Positions 33,222 to 41,620 of a stretch of DNA of 64,000 bases are shown piece after piece. The translations under genes and the position numbers were made by a program. The stretch is from Streptomyces deccanensis (GTDB lineage: Bacteria > Actinomycetota > Actinomycetes > Streptomycetales > Streptomycetaceae), in contig NZ_CP092431.1 in the NCBI RefSeq assembly GCF_022385335.1, forward strand, positions 8,556,001-8,620,000, given 5' to 3'. Numbering within the stretch: the stretch's first letter is position 1; the number at the start of each line of letters is the position of its first letter. The notes under the pieces were generated by a model. It did not search any database. It saw nothing but the letters and a program-made list of their open reading frames with translations, and was not told where the DNA came from.

Positions 33222-35159
33222 TCACCTCACGATGGTCGCGACGGGCAGCTTCTCGATCCGGATCGCCGACGCCTTGAACTCCGCCGTCCCCGCGATCGGG
33301 CAATTGGCCTCGATCGTCAGCTGGTTGGTGTCCACCTCGTCGGGAAAGTGCATGGTCATGAAGGCGAGGCCCGGCCGCAGCCCGAGGTCGATCCAGACCG
33401 GCGCCACCACCGATCCGCGCCGCGAGGAGACCTGGACCTCCTCGCCCACCGTGACCCCGTACCGCTCGGCGTCCTCCGGGCACAGCTCGATGTACTCCCC
33501 GCGCCGCAGCGGCGAGGCGTAACCCCCGCTCTGCACACCGGTGTTGTACGAGTCGAGGCGCCGCCCGGTGGTCAGCCGGATCGGGAACTGTTCATCCGTC
33601 AGATCCACCGGCGGATCGTGCCGCACGAGCCCGAAGGGTGCGAGCCTTCCCCGCCGCGCCGGGTCCGGATCCCACAACCGGCCGTGCAGGTACGTCGGTT
33701 CGAGCCCGTCGGTGTCCGGGCAGGGCCACTGGATGCCCTGGTGCTCCTCCAGCCGCTCGTACGTCATCCCGTAGTGGTCCGGCGACACCGACCGCAGCTC
33801 GTTCCAGACGGCCTCGGCGTCGGCGTACTTCCACTCGTGCCCGAGCCGTGCGGCCAGGTCGCAGATGATGTCGATGTCCTCGCGGGCCTCCCCGGGCGGG
33901 GTGACCGCCTTGCGCACCCGCTGGACGCGCCGTTCGCTGTTGGTGGTCGTGCCGTCCGTCTCCGCCCACCCGGCGGTCGCGGGCAGCACGACATCGGCCA
34001 ACTCGGCGGTCTTCGTCAGGAAGATGTCCTGCACGACGAGGAAGTCCAGCTCCTTCATCCGCCGGACGGCCTGCTCGCTGTCGGCCTCGGACTGCGCCGG
34101 GTTCTCCCCGACGCAGTACACGGCCTTCAGTGAGCCCTCCTCCATGGCCTCGAACATCTCCGTCAGGTTCAGCCCGTAGTGCGGCTGGATGACGGTGTCC
34201 CACGCCGACTCGAACTTCAGCCGGGTGCCGGGGTCGAGGATGTCCTGGAAGCCGGGCAGCCGGTTGGGGATGGCGCCCATGTCCCCGCCGCCCTGCACGT
34301 TGTTCTGGCCGCGCAGCGGCTGCAACCCGGAGGCGTAGCGGCCCACGTGCCCGGTCAGCAGCGAGAGGTTGATCAGCGCGCGGACGTTGTCGGTGCCGTT
34401 GTGGTGCTCGGTGATGCCGAGCGTCCAGCACAGCTGGGCCCGCTCGGCGCGGGCATACGCGTGCGCCAACTCCCTTATGGCGGCGGCCGGTACGCCCGTC
34501 ACCTTCTCCGCGAGGGAGAGCGTCCAGGGCTCGACGAGCGCCCGGTACTCCTCGAAGCCGGTGGTGGCCCGCTCGACGAACGCCTCGTTGACGAGGCCCG
34601 CGTGGATGATCTCGCGGCCGATCGCGTGGGCCATCGGGATGTCGGTGCCGACGTTCAGTCCCAGCCAGCTCTCCGCCCACTCGGCGGTGGAGGTCCGGCG
34701 CGGGTCGACCGCGTACATCCGGGCGCCGTTCCGTATCCCCTTCAGCACGTGCTGGAAGAAGATCGGGTGCGCGAAGCGGGCGTTGGACCCCCACATCACG
34801 ATGACGTCGGTGTGCTCGATCTCCTCGTAGGAGGAGGTGCCGCCGCCGGAGCCGAAGGCCGCCGACAGGCCGGCCACGCTCGGGGCGTGGCAGGTGCGGT
34901 TGCAGGAGTCGACGTTGTTGGTGCCCATGACCACGCGGGCGAACTTCTGCGCCACGTAGTTCATCTCGTTGGTGGCGCGGGCGCAGGAGAACATGCCGAA
35001 CGCGCCGCGGTTGCGCTCGATGCCGCGGGCGGCCCGGTCCAGGGCCTCCTCCCAACTCGCCTGCCGGAAGGGCTCGTCGCGGGAGTCGCGGACGAGGGGG
35101 TGGGTGAGCCGGGTGTAGGTCTTCGGTTGCCGATTCTGCCGGTTCTGCCGGTTCTTCAC
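33222..35159 (-). CDS. molybdopterin formate dehydrogenase catalytic subunit (FdsA/FdhA-like, lacks Fe-S N-terminus)
   Basis: 645 residues from GTG 35159, eight bases after GAGGAG; its GTGA overlaps the stop of the PanE-like gene. The molybdenum ligand is Cys90 with the following His91 in SCNRTCHAPSVAGL, where the selenoenzyme has selenocysteine. Other formate dehydrogenase blocks: MWGSNARFAHPIFFQH, GITEHHNGTDNVRALINLSL, GQNNVQGGGDMGAIPNRLPG and the C-terminal molydop_binding domain (GRRLDSYNTGVQSGGYASPL). The protein begins after the Fe4S4 domain that normally starts this family; that domain is encoded at 30485-31345. It oxidises formate to CO2. Confidence 0.93.
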   Translation of the reverse strand: MKNRQNRQNRQPKTYTRLTHPLVRDSRDEPFRQASWEEALDRAARGIERNRGAFGMFSCARATNEMNYVAQKFARVVMGTNNVDSCNRTCHAPSVAGLSAAFGSGGGTSSYEEIEHTDVIVMWGSNARFAHPIFFQHVLKGIRNGARMYAVDPRRTSTAEWAESWLGLNVGTDIPMAHAIGREIIHAGLVNEAFVERATTGFEEYRALVEPWTLSLAEKVTGVPAAAIRELAHAYARAERAQLCWTLGITEHHNGTDNVRALINLSLLTGHVGRYASGLQPLRGQNNVQGGGDMGAIPNRLPGFQDILDPGTRLKFESAWDTVIQPHYGLNLTEMFEAMEEGSLKAVYCVGENPAQSEADSEQAVRRMKELDFLVVQDIFLTKTAELADVVLPATAGWAETDGTTTNSERRVQRVRKAVTPPGEAREDIDIICDLAARLGHEWKYADAEAVWNELRSVSPDHYGMTYERLEEHQGIQWPCPDTDGLEPTYLHGRLWDPDPARRGRLAPFGLVRHDPPVDLTDEQFPIRLTTGRRLDSYNTGVQSGGYASPLRRGEYIELCPEDAERYGVTVGEEVQVSSRRGSVVAPVWIDLGLRPGLAFMTMHFPDEVDTNQLTIEANCPIAGTAEFKASAIRIEKLPVATIVR

Positions 35160-36127
35160 GCGGCGCTCCTCAACGCGAGCAGGTCCGAGATGGCGTGGAC
35201 GGTGCGGAGTGTGGGCACCTCGACGCCCGTGATGTCCGCCAGTTCGACGACGGCGGCAAGCAGGACGTCGAGTTCCAGCGGTTTGCCGCGCTCCAGGTCC
35301 TGGAGCGTGGAGGTGCGGTGGTCGCCGACGCGTTCCGCGCCGGCCATCCGCCGTTCGATGGAGACCCCGACCTCGCAGCCCAGGGCCTCGGCGACGGCCA
35401 GCGTCTCGGCCATCATCGTCTCGATGACCTTGCGGGTGCCGCCGTGCAGACACATCTGCCGCATGGTCGCGCGGGCCAGGGCGCTGATCGGGTTGAACGA
35501 GATGTTGCCGAGCAGCTTGATCCAGATGTCGCCCCGGATGTCGGGCTCCACCGGACACTTCAGGCCGCCGGCCGTCATCGCCTCGCTGAAGTCGAGGCAG
35601 CGCTCGGACACGCCGCGGTCGGGCTCGCCGATGGAGAACCGGGTGCCTTCCAAGTGCCGTACGACGCCCGGCCCTTCGAGCTCGGTGGCCGCGTAGACGA
35701 CACAGCCGATGGCCCGCTCCGGCGCGAGCACCGCACTGACCGCGCCGCCGGGGTCCACGCTCTCGACGCGGTGGCCGTCGTGCGGGCCGCCGTGCCGGTG
35801 GAAGTACCACCAGGGGATGCCGTTCTGGGCGGCGACCACCGCCGTGGTGCCGTGCAACAGGGGCTCGATCAGCGGCCCGCACGCCGCGTACGAGTTGGCC
35901 TTGAGGCCGAGGAAAACGAAGTCGACCGGGCCGATCTCGGCCGGGTCGTCGGTGGCGTGGGCGCGGGCGGTGAAGTCCCCGCGCGGGCTGAGCACGCGCA
36001 CCCCGTCCCGCCTCATGGCCGCGAGATGCGGTCCACGGGCGACGAGATGCGTGTCCGCGCCGGCGCGGTGGAGCGCGGCGCCGACATAGGCGCCGATCGC
36101 ACCGGCGCCGAGAACTGCGACTTTCAT
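35156..36127 (-). CDS. 2-dehydropantoate 2-reductase-like protein (PanE/ApbA family)
   Basis: 323 residues. Rossmann start KVAVLGAGAIGAYVGAALHR, then VFLGLKANSYAA with the conserved Lys, VAAQNGIPWWYF, the catalytic WIKLLGNISFN block and a C-terminal helical domain (GKPLELDVLLAAVVELADIT). Family members reduce ketopantoate with NADPH in coenzyme A synthesis, but many genomic paralogues act on other 2-oxo acids. Being the first gene of a formate dehydrogenase operon, translationally coupled to the catalytic subunit, it may act in one-carbon or oxalate-related metabolism instead. The substrate is not evident. Confidence 0.85.
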   Translation of the reverse strand: MKVAVLGAGAIGAYVGAALHRAGADTHLVARGPHLAAMRRDGVRVLSPRGDFTARAHATDDPAEIGPVDFVFLGLKANSYAACGPLIEPLLHGTTAVVAAQNGIPWWYFHRHGGPHDGHRVESVDPGGAVSAVLAPERAIGCVVYAATELEGPGVVRHLEGTRFSIGEPDRGVSERCLDFSEAMTAGGLKCPVEPDIRGDIWIKLLGNISFNPISALARATMRQMCLHGGTRKVIETMMAETLAVAEALGCEVGVSIERRMAGAERVGDHRTSTLQDLERGKPLELDVLLAAVVELADITGVEVPTLRTVHAISDLLALRSAA

Positions 36128-36220
36128 GGTGAGGAAGCTCCGTTCGGTCGAGGGATACCGCGGAGATGGCGCACCGAGCTGCGCTGCCCTGGGCGCTGGG
36201 AGAATCTGTCGACGAAATAT

Positions 36221-36230
36221 TGTCTACAGT
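36221..36230. promoter_or_regulatory. GTCTACAGT motif in fdh/OFA divergent control region
   Basis: TGTCTACAGT lies in the 222-base gap (36128-36349) between the formate operon and the transporter gene, in the most AT-rich part of that gap. Its nine-base core is the exact reverse complement of ACTGTAGAC at 44398-44406, upstream of the GntR gene. The form resembles FadR-type (FCD) GntR operators. Shared control is inferred. Confidence 0.5.
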
Positions 36231-36349
36231 ATGGAAGTTGGGCCGACAAGGGTTCGCGCAACCGTTCGGCGCGCGGTGGATACCGTTCATCGCATACGGT
36301 CGACGTGCCGCCTTCTCAACGCCCCCGCCACTCCCTACCGTCCGGGATC

Positions 36350-37684
36350 ATGAGTCCCCCCGTCGCACCTCCGGGCTGGAGCCGTTGGCTCGTCCCCCCG
36401 GCCGCACTCTCCGTACATCTCTCCATCGGACAGGCCTACGCCTGGAGCGTGTTCAAGCCTCCGCTCGAATCCGCCCTCGGCCTCAGCGGCACCCAGAGCG
36501 CCCTCCCCTTCCAGCTGGGCATCGTCATGCTGGGCCTGTCCGCCGCGTTCGGCGGCACCCTCGTCGAGCGCAACGGGCCGCGCTGGGCGATGACCGTGGC
36601 GCTGATCTGCTTCTCCTCCGGCTTCCTGCTCGCCTCCCTCGGCGCGGCCACCGAGCAGTACTGGCTGATCGTCTTCGGCTACGGCTTCGTCGGCGGCATC
36701 GGCCTCGGCATCGGCTACATCTCGCCCGTTTCGACCCTGATCAAGTGGTTCCCGGACCGGCCCGGCATGGCCACCGGCATCGCGATCATGGGCTTCGGCG
36801 GCGGCGCGCTGATCGCCTCACCCTGGTCCGCCCAGATGCTGGAGTCCTTCGGCGCCGACTCCTCCGGCATCGCCCTGGCCTTCCTGGTGCACGGCCTGTC
36901 GTACGCCGTGTTCATGCTGCTCGGCGTGCTGCTGGTCCGGGTGCCGCGTACCGAGCGGCCGGTCGACAGCGGACCGAGCGTCCTCGCGGGCCCACAGGTC
37001 TCGGCCCGCAACGCCATCCGCACCCCCCAGTTCTGGTGCCTGTGGGTCATCCTCTGCATGAACGTGTCCGCAGGCATCGGCATCCTGGAGAAGGCCGCCC
37101 CGATGATCACGGACTTCTTCGCCGACTCCTCCACCCCGGTCACCGTCACGGCGGCCGCCGGATTCGTCGCGCTGCTCTCCGCGGCCAACATGACCGGCCG
37201 TATCGTCTGGTCCTCCACGTCCGACCTCATCGGACGCAAGAACATCTACCGCGTCTACCTCGGCGTCGGCGCGCTGATGTATCTGCTGATCGCGCAGTTC
37301 GGCGACGCCTCCAAGCCCCTGTTCATCGTCTGCGCCCTGGTGATCCTGTCCTTCTACGGCGGGGGCTTCGCCACCATCCCCGCCTATCTGAAGGACCTCT
37401 TCGGCACCTACCAGGTCGGCGCCATCCACGGCCGACTGCTCACCGCCTGGTCCACGGCCGGTGTCCTCGGACCGCTGATCGTCAACTGGATCGCCGACCG
37501 GCAGGAGGAGGCGGGCAAGTCCGGCGCCGACCTCTACGGCACGTCCTTCTTCATCATGATCGGGCTGCTCGTGATCGGCTTCGTCGCCAACGAACTGGTC
37601 CGCCCCGTCCACCCCCGCTTCCACATCCCCGCCCCGAGGGAGGCCGCCGATGTCGTCCAGCGACAGCAGTCCGAACCCGCCTGA
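36350..37684 (+). CDS. OFA-family MFS transporter (oxalate/formate antiporter-like)
   Basis: 444 residues from ATG 36350, which has only a weak GGGA close by; leaderless translation is possible. Twelve helices. The OFA signature is clear: SIGQAYAWSVFKPPLESALG near the start, GGIGLGIGYISPVSTLIKWF with PDRPGMATGIAIMGFGGGA, and the second half with ISRRWWSSTSD-like NMTGRIVWSSTSDLIGRKN. Family members exchange or import monocarboxylates such as oxalate and formate. Its divergent placement to the formate dehydrogenase operon strongly suggests formate (or a precursor) as substrate. A 45-residue membrane protein overlaps its 3' end. Confidence 0.93.
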   Translation: MSPPVAPPGWSRWLVPPAALSVHLSIGQAYAWSVFKPPLESALGLSGTQSALPFQLGIVMLGLSAAFGGTLVERNGPRWAMTVALICFSSGFLLASLGAATEQYWLIVFGYGFVGGIGLGIGYISPVSTLIKWFPDRPGMATGIAIMGFGGGALIASPWSAQMLESFGADSSGIALAFLVHGLSYAVFMLLGVLLVRVPRTERPVDSGPSVLAGPQVSARNAIRTPQFWCLWVILCMNVSAGIGILEKAAPMITDFFADSSTPVTVTAAAGFVALLSAANMTGRIVWSSTSDLIGRKNIYRVYLGVGALMYLLIAQFGDASKPLFIVCALVILSFYGGGFATIPAYLKDLFGTYQVGAIHGRLLTAWSTAGVLGPLIVNWIADRQEEAGKSGADLYGTSFFIMIGLLVIGFVANELVRPVHPRFHIPAPREAADVVQRQQSEPA

Positions 37685-37787
37685 CCGGCGCCCCCTGATC
37701 GCCTTCGCCTGGATCTGGGTGGGCGTACCGCTCGCCTACGGGCTGTACGAACTCGTACGGAAGGCCACACAGTTGTTCACCGGCTGA
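37650..37787 (+). CDS. small membrane protein, MFS transporter small subunit-like
   Basis: 45 residues, read directly from the sequence: MSSSDSSPNPPDRRPLIAFA followed by one transmembrane helix (WIWVGVPLAYGLYELV) and a short tail RKATQLFTG. ATG 37650 sits seven bases after GGGAGG, and the gene overlaps the last 35 bases of the OFA transporter in another frame. Small proteins of this pattern are known next to OFA-type MFS genes as a putative small subunit. The good ribosome site, the amphipathic start plus helix, and immediate termination by a strong hairpin support it as real. Confidence 0.82.
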   Translation: MSSSDSSPNPPDRRPLIAFAWIWVGVPLAYGLYELVRKATQLFTG

Positions 37788-37800
37788 CAGCTCCGACCAC

Positions 37801-37835
37801 CTGTGCCGATGCCGGGGGTCCCGGCATCGGCACAG
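37801..37835. terminator. strong bidirectional terminator
   Basis: CTGTGCCGATGCCGGG and CCCGGCATCGGCACAG form a perfect 16 bp stem with loop GGT. It lies 13 bases after the small membrane protein and directly at the stop of the convergent GT-C gene. Confidence 0.9.
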
Positions 37836-39275
37836 TCACGCCGGGGGCTGCTCCGCCGGGGCCGTCGGCTGATGCGCCGTCACGCCGCTGGGGACGGCGA
37901 CGGCGGCGCTGTCGCGCCGGACGCCGGAGCCGGCCGTGGACCGGCCGGGCCTGGCGCGGTCCAGCCAGAGCAGGAGGAGGCCGAGCGCGCAGGCGAGCGC
38001 CGGCCAGTACACGTAGCGGTAGTTCGTCGCCGGCACGATGGGCAGATAGCCGAGCACGTACGCCACCGAGCTGATGCCCAGCGCCCGGATCGGCAGCGAG
38101 AACGTCCCCTTGCCGGGACGGACGGCGAGCACGAGCGCGACAGCGAGCCAGAACCACCCCCGGAAGAGCGGCTTCAGGTCGGTGGCCGAGCCGTTGACGT
38201 ACGAGGCGAGGGTGGCCTCCAGCCGGGGGCGGGTCACGTCGATGCCGAGCTCGTTGGCGAAGACCCCCGGCTGGTACACGTAGCCCGTCTCGAAGAGCAG
38301 GGCGGTGAAGACCCGCAGCCGGTACTGGAGATAGCCGGAGACGTGTCCGCGCATCTCGCGCAGCCACAGGGAGGTGAGCTGGTCCGCGTCCCGGGACAGT
38401 CCGTCCGCCGAGCGCTGGTAGCAGGCCCAGTAGGCGTCCGACAGGGCGTCGACCCGGTCGCACTCCTCGGCGGCTGCCACCAGGCGGTCCCGCAGCTCCG
38501 GCCGGACGTCGGCCGACCGCAGTTCCTCCACGGTCAGGACGTGGACGAGGTCGTCGAGCAGGATCTGCGCGCCCTGATCCGTCTGCACCGGCCGCGCGAA
38601 CAGGGAGATCGCGGCGGCGGGCACGACGACGGCAGCCACCAGCGCCGCCGTGCACGCGGCCCATGTGCGACGCCCGGGGGAGCGCCACAGCGCGAGGACG
38701 AGCAGGACGAACATCGGGATCGCGGCGAGGAAGGCGTTCTTGCGCACGAGCACGGCGTAGGAGAGGAAGAGCACGCCCAGCCAGAGCAGACCCCAGCGCA
38801 TCCCCGTGGAGATGCCGCGGTCCCGCAGCAGCAACCCGACGAAGGCCACCGCGCAGGCCGCCAGCAGCGCGCACGCCGCGTGGACGTCCTTCCATACCAC
38901 GCCGACGAACGTCAGCACGGGGGGAGTCAGCCCGAGGCCGAGGACGGCGAGCGAACCGGCACGGCTCGCGGTCATCTCCCAGACGCAGCGGGCGAGCACC
39001 CACAGCGCGCCCCACAGGACGACGGACTGGAGGACGGCCATGGCCGCGGGCGTGCCGGTGACGGCGATGAGCGCGCGCCACACCAGGCTCAGCACGGGCG
39101 GATGCCAGTCGGTCAGCGGCGTTCTGCCCATGGCCTGCCGGAGCTGGTCGATGCTGTCGGGACTCATGTACCCCGGGTTGAAGACGACGGCCGTGGTCAG
39201 GCAACACACCACGGCGACAGCCGTCAGCCACCAGTTCCAGTGCTTTTCGCCCCGAATGCGCACCTTTTGTCCCAT
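37836..39275 (-). CDS. polytopic membrane protein, GT-C glycosyltransferase-like
   Basis: 479 residues with about ten to twelve hydrophobic helices. After the first helix comes an extracytoplasmic loop FNPGYMSPDSIDQLRQAMGR then DWHPPVLSLVWR; an Asp-bearing first loop with a DWHPP element is typical of GT-C-fold, lipid-linked sugar transferases and the actinobacterial DUF6020-like proteins. A large outside segment at about 240-330 carries Cys residues (EECDRVD, AYWACYQRS). It would transfer a sugar from a polyprenyl carrier on the outer face. GtrA and GtrB-like genes are adjacent, which supports this role. Specific sugar and acceptor unknown. Confidence 0.78.
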   Translation of the reverse strand: MGQKVRIRGEKHWNWWLTAVAVVCCLTTAVVFNPGYMSPDSIDQLRQAMGRTPLTDWHPPVLSLVWRALIAVTGTPAAMAVLQSVVLWGALWVLARCVWEMTASRAGSLAVLGLGLTPPVLTFVGVVWKDVHAACALLAACAVAFVGLLLRDRGISTGMRWGLLWLGVLFLSYAVLVRKNAFLAAIPMFVLLVLALWRSPGRRTWAACTAALVAAVVVPAAAISLFARPVQTDQGAQILLDDLVHVLTVEELRSADVRPELRDRLVAAAEECDRVDALSDAYWACYQRSADGLSRDADQLTSLWLREMRGHVSGYLQYRLRVFTALLFETGYVYQPGVFANELGIDVTRPRLEATLASYVNGSATDLKPLFRGWFWLAVALVLAVRPGKGTFSLPIRALGISSVAYVLGYLPIVPATNYRYVYWPALACALGLLLLWLDRARPGRSTAGSGVRRDSAAVAVPSGVTAHQPTAPAEQPPA

Positions 39276-39317
39276 GCGGCGGATGCTAACAGCGCCAACA
39301 GGGCCGTACGGGGCAGG

Positions 39318-39376
39318 GCGCGACGCGGGTCAGAGCGCGAGGTGGGTCAGGGCGTGACGCGGGTCAGGGCGTGACG
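39318..39376. repeat. 17-base tandem repeat at 3' end of gtrA
   Basis: Three full units (39318-39334, 39335-39351, 39352-39368) and a partial fourth. Consensus GCGYGACGCGGGTCAGG. The array fills the short gap between the GT-C start and gtrA, and the last units run into the gtrA stop and final codons. Confidence 0.85.
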
Positions 39377-39816
39377 AAGACGTAGCGCCGGTAGGTGAAG
39401 AAGCGGAACAGGGTGGCGAGGACCCAGCCGAGGACGCGGGCGGTGTTGTCGCCGGCCATCGAATCCACCCCGAGCAGCTGCCGCGAGACGAAGACCGTGC
39501 CCGCGGTGAGGGCGACACCGACCACGTTCACGAACAGGAACAGGGCCAGTTCCTGCGTCATGTTCTCGCGATGCCGCCGGCGGTAGGTCCAGTAGCGGTT
39601 CCCCACCCAGCTGAAGAGCGCCGCCGCGCCCGTCGCGACGACGGAGGCCCACACGGGGGCGGACCGCATCACCCCGCCCTCCGCGCCGCCGGGAAGGCCG
39701 AACACCAGCAGGTTGTAGCCGCCGTTGTCCACCACGAAGGCCAGCGCCCCGACGACCCCGAACTTGGCGGCCTCGCGCCAGACGCCCCGGACGGCGTCAC
39801 GCACACGCAGCGCCAT
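39364..39816 (-). CDS. gtrA: GtrA-family membrane protein
   Basis: 150 residues from ATG 39816. The frame stays open to 39906, but that extension includes a rare TTA codon and lacks a ribosome site, so a downstream start (39816 or GTG 39834) is preferred. Four helices: KFGVVGALAFVVDNGGYNLL, VWASVVATGAAALFSWVGNR, ELALFLFVNVVGVALTAGTV, and a last one ending LFRFFTYRRYVFV. SWVGNRYWTYRRR is the GtrA landmark. GtrA proteins are thought to flip polyprenyl-phosphate-linked sugars. It faces the GT2 gene and lies upstream of the GT-C gene. Confidence 0.86.
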   Translation of the reverse strand: MALRVRDAVRGVWREAAKFGVVGALAFVVDNGGYNLLVFGLPGGAEGGVMRSAPVWASVVATGAAALFSWVGNRYWTYRRRHRENMTQELALFLFVNVVGVALTAGTVFVSRQLLGVDSMAGDNTARVLGWVLATLFRFFTYRRYVFVTP

Positions 39817-39964
39817 GGATACGAGGACCAGCACACGGCGAGAGTAACGACCCGGCGCGTCCCGACCGCCCGGACGCGCCCATAACGCATTATTTCCTAT
39901 CGTCATCCGAAAATTCTGTCGTCATCCGACGCAGGGTCAGGCAGGGATCAGGTAGGGAGTGGCC

Positions 39965-40957
39965 GTGCAACCGACGATCGCGTGTGTCGTGCCGTGTCAC
40001 AACGAGGAGGCCACCGTCGGCAAGGTCGTGCGCGACCTGAGGATGGCGCTCCCCGAGGCCGACATCTACGTGTACGACAACGCCTCGACCGACCGCACGG
40101 TGGAGGTCGCCCGTGACGCGGGCGCGATCGTCCGGGAGGAACCGCGCAAGGGCAAGGGCAACGTCATCCGGCGTGCCTTCGCCGATGTCGACGCCGACGC
40201 CCTGCTCCTCATCGACGGTGACGACACCTACGACGCCTCCCGGGCCCGCGACCTGGTCAACCTGCTCTTCGAGGGTCCCTACGACCAGGTGGTCGGCGCC
40301 CGCCGCGAGACGGTCAGCGCCGCCTACCGGATGGGGCACGCGACCGGCAACCGGCTGCTCACGGGCGCGGTGCGCTTCCTGTTCGGCAACGACGTGACCG
40401 ACATGCTGAGCGGCTACCGCGTCTTCTCGCGCCGCTTCGTCAAGTCCTTCCCGGCGCTCGCCCGCCAGTTCGAGACCGAGACCGAGATGACCGTCCACGC
40501 GCTCCACCTGCGGCTCCCCACGGCCGAGGTGGAGGTGGACTACCGGGTCAGACCCGCCGGGAGCGAGAGCAAACTGCACACCTTCCGGGACGGCTGGCGC
40601 ATCCTGCGGGTCATCCTCGACCTCGCCCGGCGCGAGCGGCCCTCGCTCGTCCACGCCGTGGTCGCGGGGGTCCTCGCCCTCGTCTCGGTCGTCCTCGGCA
40701 TCCCCGTCATCGCCGACTTCATCCGCACGGGCACCGTGCCGCGCATCCCCACGGCGATCCTCGCCGCCGCGATCATGACGATCGCGGTGCTCGTGCTGCT
40801 CGTCGGGTACATCCTCGAGTCCCTCATGCACATGCGTCAGGAACACTCCCGGCTCGTGCACCTCGCCTACGCGGCACCGGGCCGCCCACCGCGCTACACC
40901 GGGCCCCGCCCCGGCACCCGCCCCGTGCCCGCAAGGCACACCCCGGGGCGTCGCTGA
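39965..40957 (+). CDS. GT2 polyprenyl-phosphate glycosyltransferase (GtrB/DPM-like)
   Basis: 330 residues from GTG 39965, five bases after AGGGAG. The GT-A domain has CVVPCHNEEATVGKVVRDLR, YVYDNASTDRTVEVAR, EPRKGKGNVIRRAF and the metal-binding IDGDDTYDAS; DMLSGYRVFSRRFVKSFP is typical of dolichol-phosphate mannosyltransferase-like enzymes. Two C-terminal helices (about 235-257 and 268-290) anchor it, as in GtrB. It should load a sugar from a nucleotide donor onto a polyprenyl phosphate at the inner face. With GtrA and the GT-C protein it makes a complete Gtr-like set. Confidence 0.88.
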   Translation: MQPTIACVVPCHNEEATVGKVVRDLRMALPEADIYVYDNASTDRTVEVARDAGAIVREEPRKGKGNVIRRAFADVDADALLLIDGDDTYDASRARDLVNLLFEGPYDQVVGARRETVSAAYRMGHATGNRLLTGAVRFLFGNDVTDMLSGYRVFSRRFVKSFPALARQFETETEMTVHALHLRLPTAEVEVDYRVRPAGSESKLHTFRDGWRILRVILDLARRERPSLVHAVVAGVLALVSVVLGIPVIADFIRTGTVPRIPTAILAAAIMTIAVLVLLVGYILESLMHMRQEHSRLVHLAYAAPGRPPRYTGPRPGTRPVPARHTPGRR

Positions 40958-41012
40958 CGGACCGGGGCGCGCGGCGCCGCGGTCGGACCCACGGGTCACG
41001 GGGCCCGAACCG

Positions 41013-41561
41013 TCAGCGGCGTCCGCCGAACTCCCAGGCGTGGACCTCGACGTCGGCGTACCGGGCGGCGGTCAGTACGGCGCGTGCCGTGGCCGGGTCC
41101 GGGGCGCGGAGCAGCACCGCCGTTCCCAGCCACGCGGCGCCGTCGTCGGACAGCAGCGGACCGTACGCGATCAGGTCGTCCCGGTCGGACGGCACGTCGA
41201 CGTCGGCGGCCCGCCCCGAACCCAGGCCGAGCACCAGATACCGGTTGCCGCCGCTCGCGCCGCCGGGGAACTCCCACATGGTGCGCCCCAGTAGGTTGCG
41301 CCACCGGCGCACCAGCACGTCCCGAAACGCGCCGGCCTGGTAGTTGGGCTCGTCGAAGGCGAACGCGCGGGCGGCGGCGGCATCGGGCAGGTCGACGATG
41401 TGGACGCTGCCGGTGAGTGTCTCGCCGTCGGTGGTGAAGGTCGGACCGCGAGCGATCAGCTCCTTCTCGTACCCGTCCATGTAGGACCAGTGCGCTTCCG
41501 TCAACTCCTCGCGCAGGGGGAGGGATCCGAGCCGGTCGCGGTGGTGGCAGAAGTACTCCAT
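41013..41561 (-). CDS. YciI-like protein, possibly two YCII repeats
   Basis: 182 residues from ATG 41561, seven bases after GGGAGGG. The first half reads EYFCHHRDRLGSLPLREELT, HWSYMDGYEKELIARGPTFT and GSVHIVDLPDAAAARAFAFD, the ferredoxin-like YCII pattern with a conserved His and Asp. The second half repeats the idea: IAYGPLLSDDGAAWLGTAVL then APDPATARAVLTAARYADVE. Two fused YCII-like modules are therefore likely. YCII proteins include dechlorinase-like enzymes of mostly unknown role. It lies 59 bases downstream of the M23-like gene on the same strand. Confidence 0.8.
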   Translation of the reverse strand: MEYFCHHRDRLGSLPLREELTEAHWSYMDGYEKELIARGPTFTTDGETLTGSVHIVDLPDAAAARAFAFDEPNYQAGAFRDVLVRRWRNLLGRTMWEFPGGASGGNRYLVLGLGSGRAADVDVPSDRDDLIAYGPLLSDDGAAWLGTAVLLRAPDPATARAVLTAARYADVEVHAWEFGGRR

Positions 41562-41620
41562 GCCCCGACCCTCCCCGACATCCGTGCGGCAGCTCAACCG
41601 AGTTCAGCAACGATGAGACG

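Noticed and set aside
35160..36290. Upstream extension of the formate dehydrogenase catalytic frame
   Set aside because: The extension lies under the PanE-like gene in a different frame and reads as Arg-rich noise. The GTG at 35159 has a good ribosome site.
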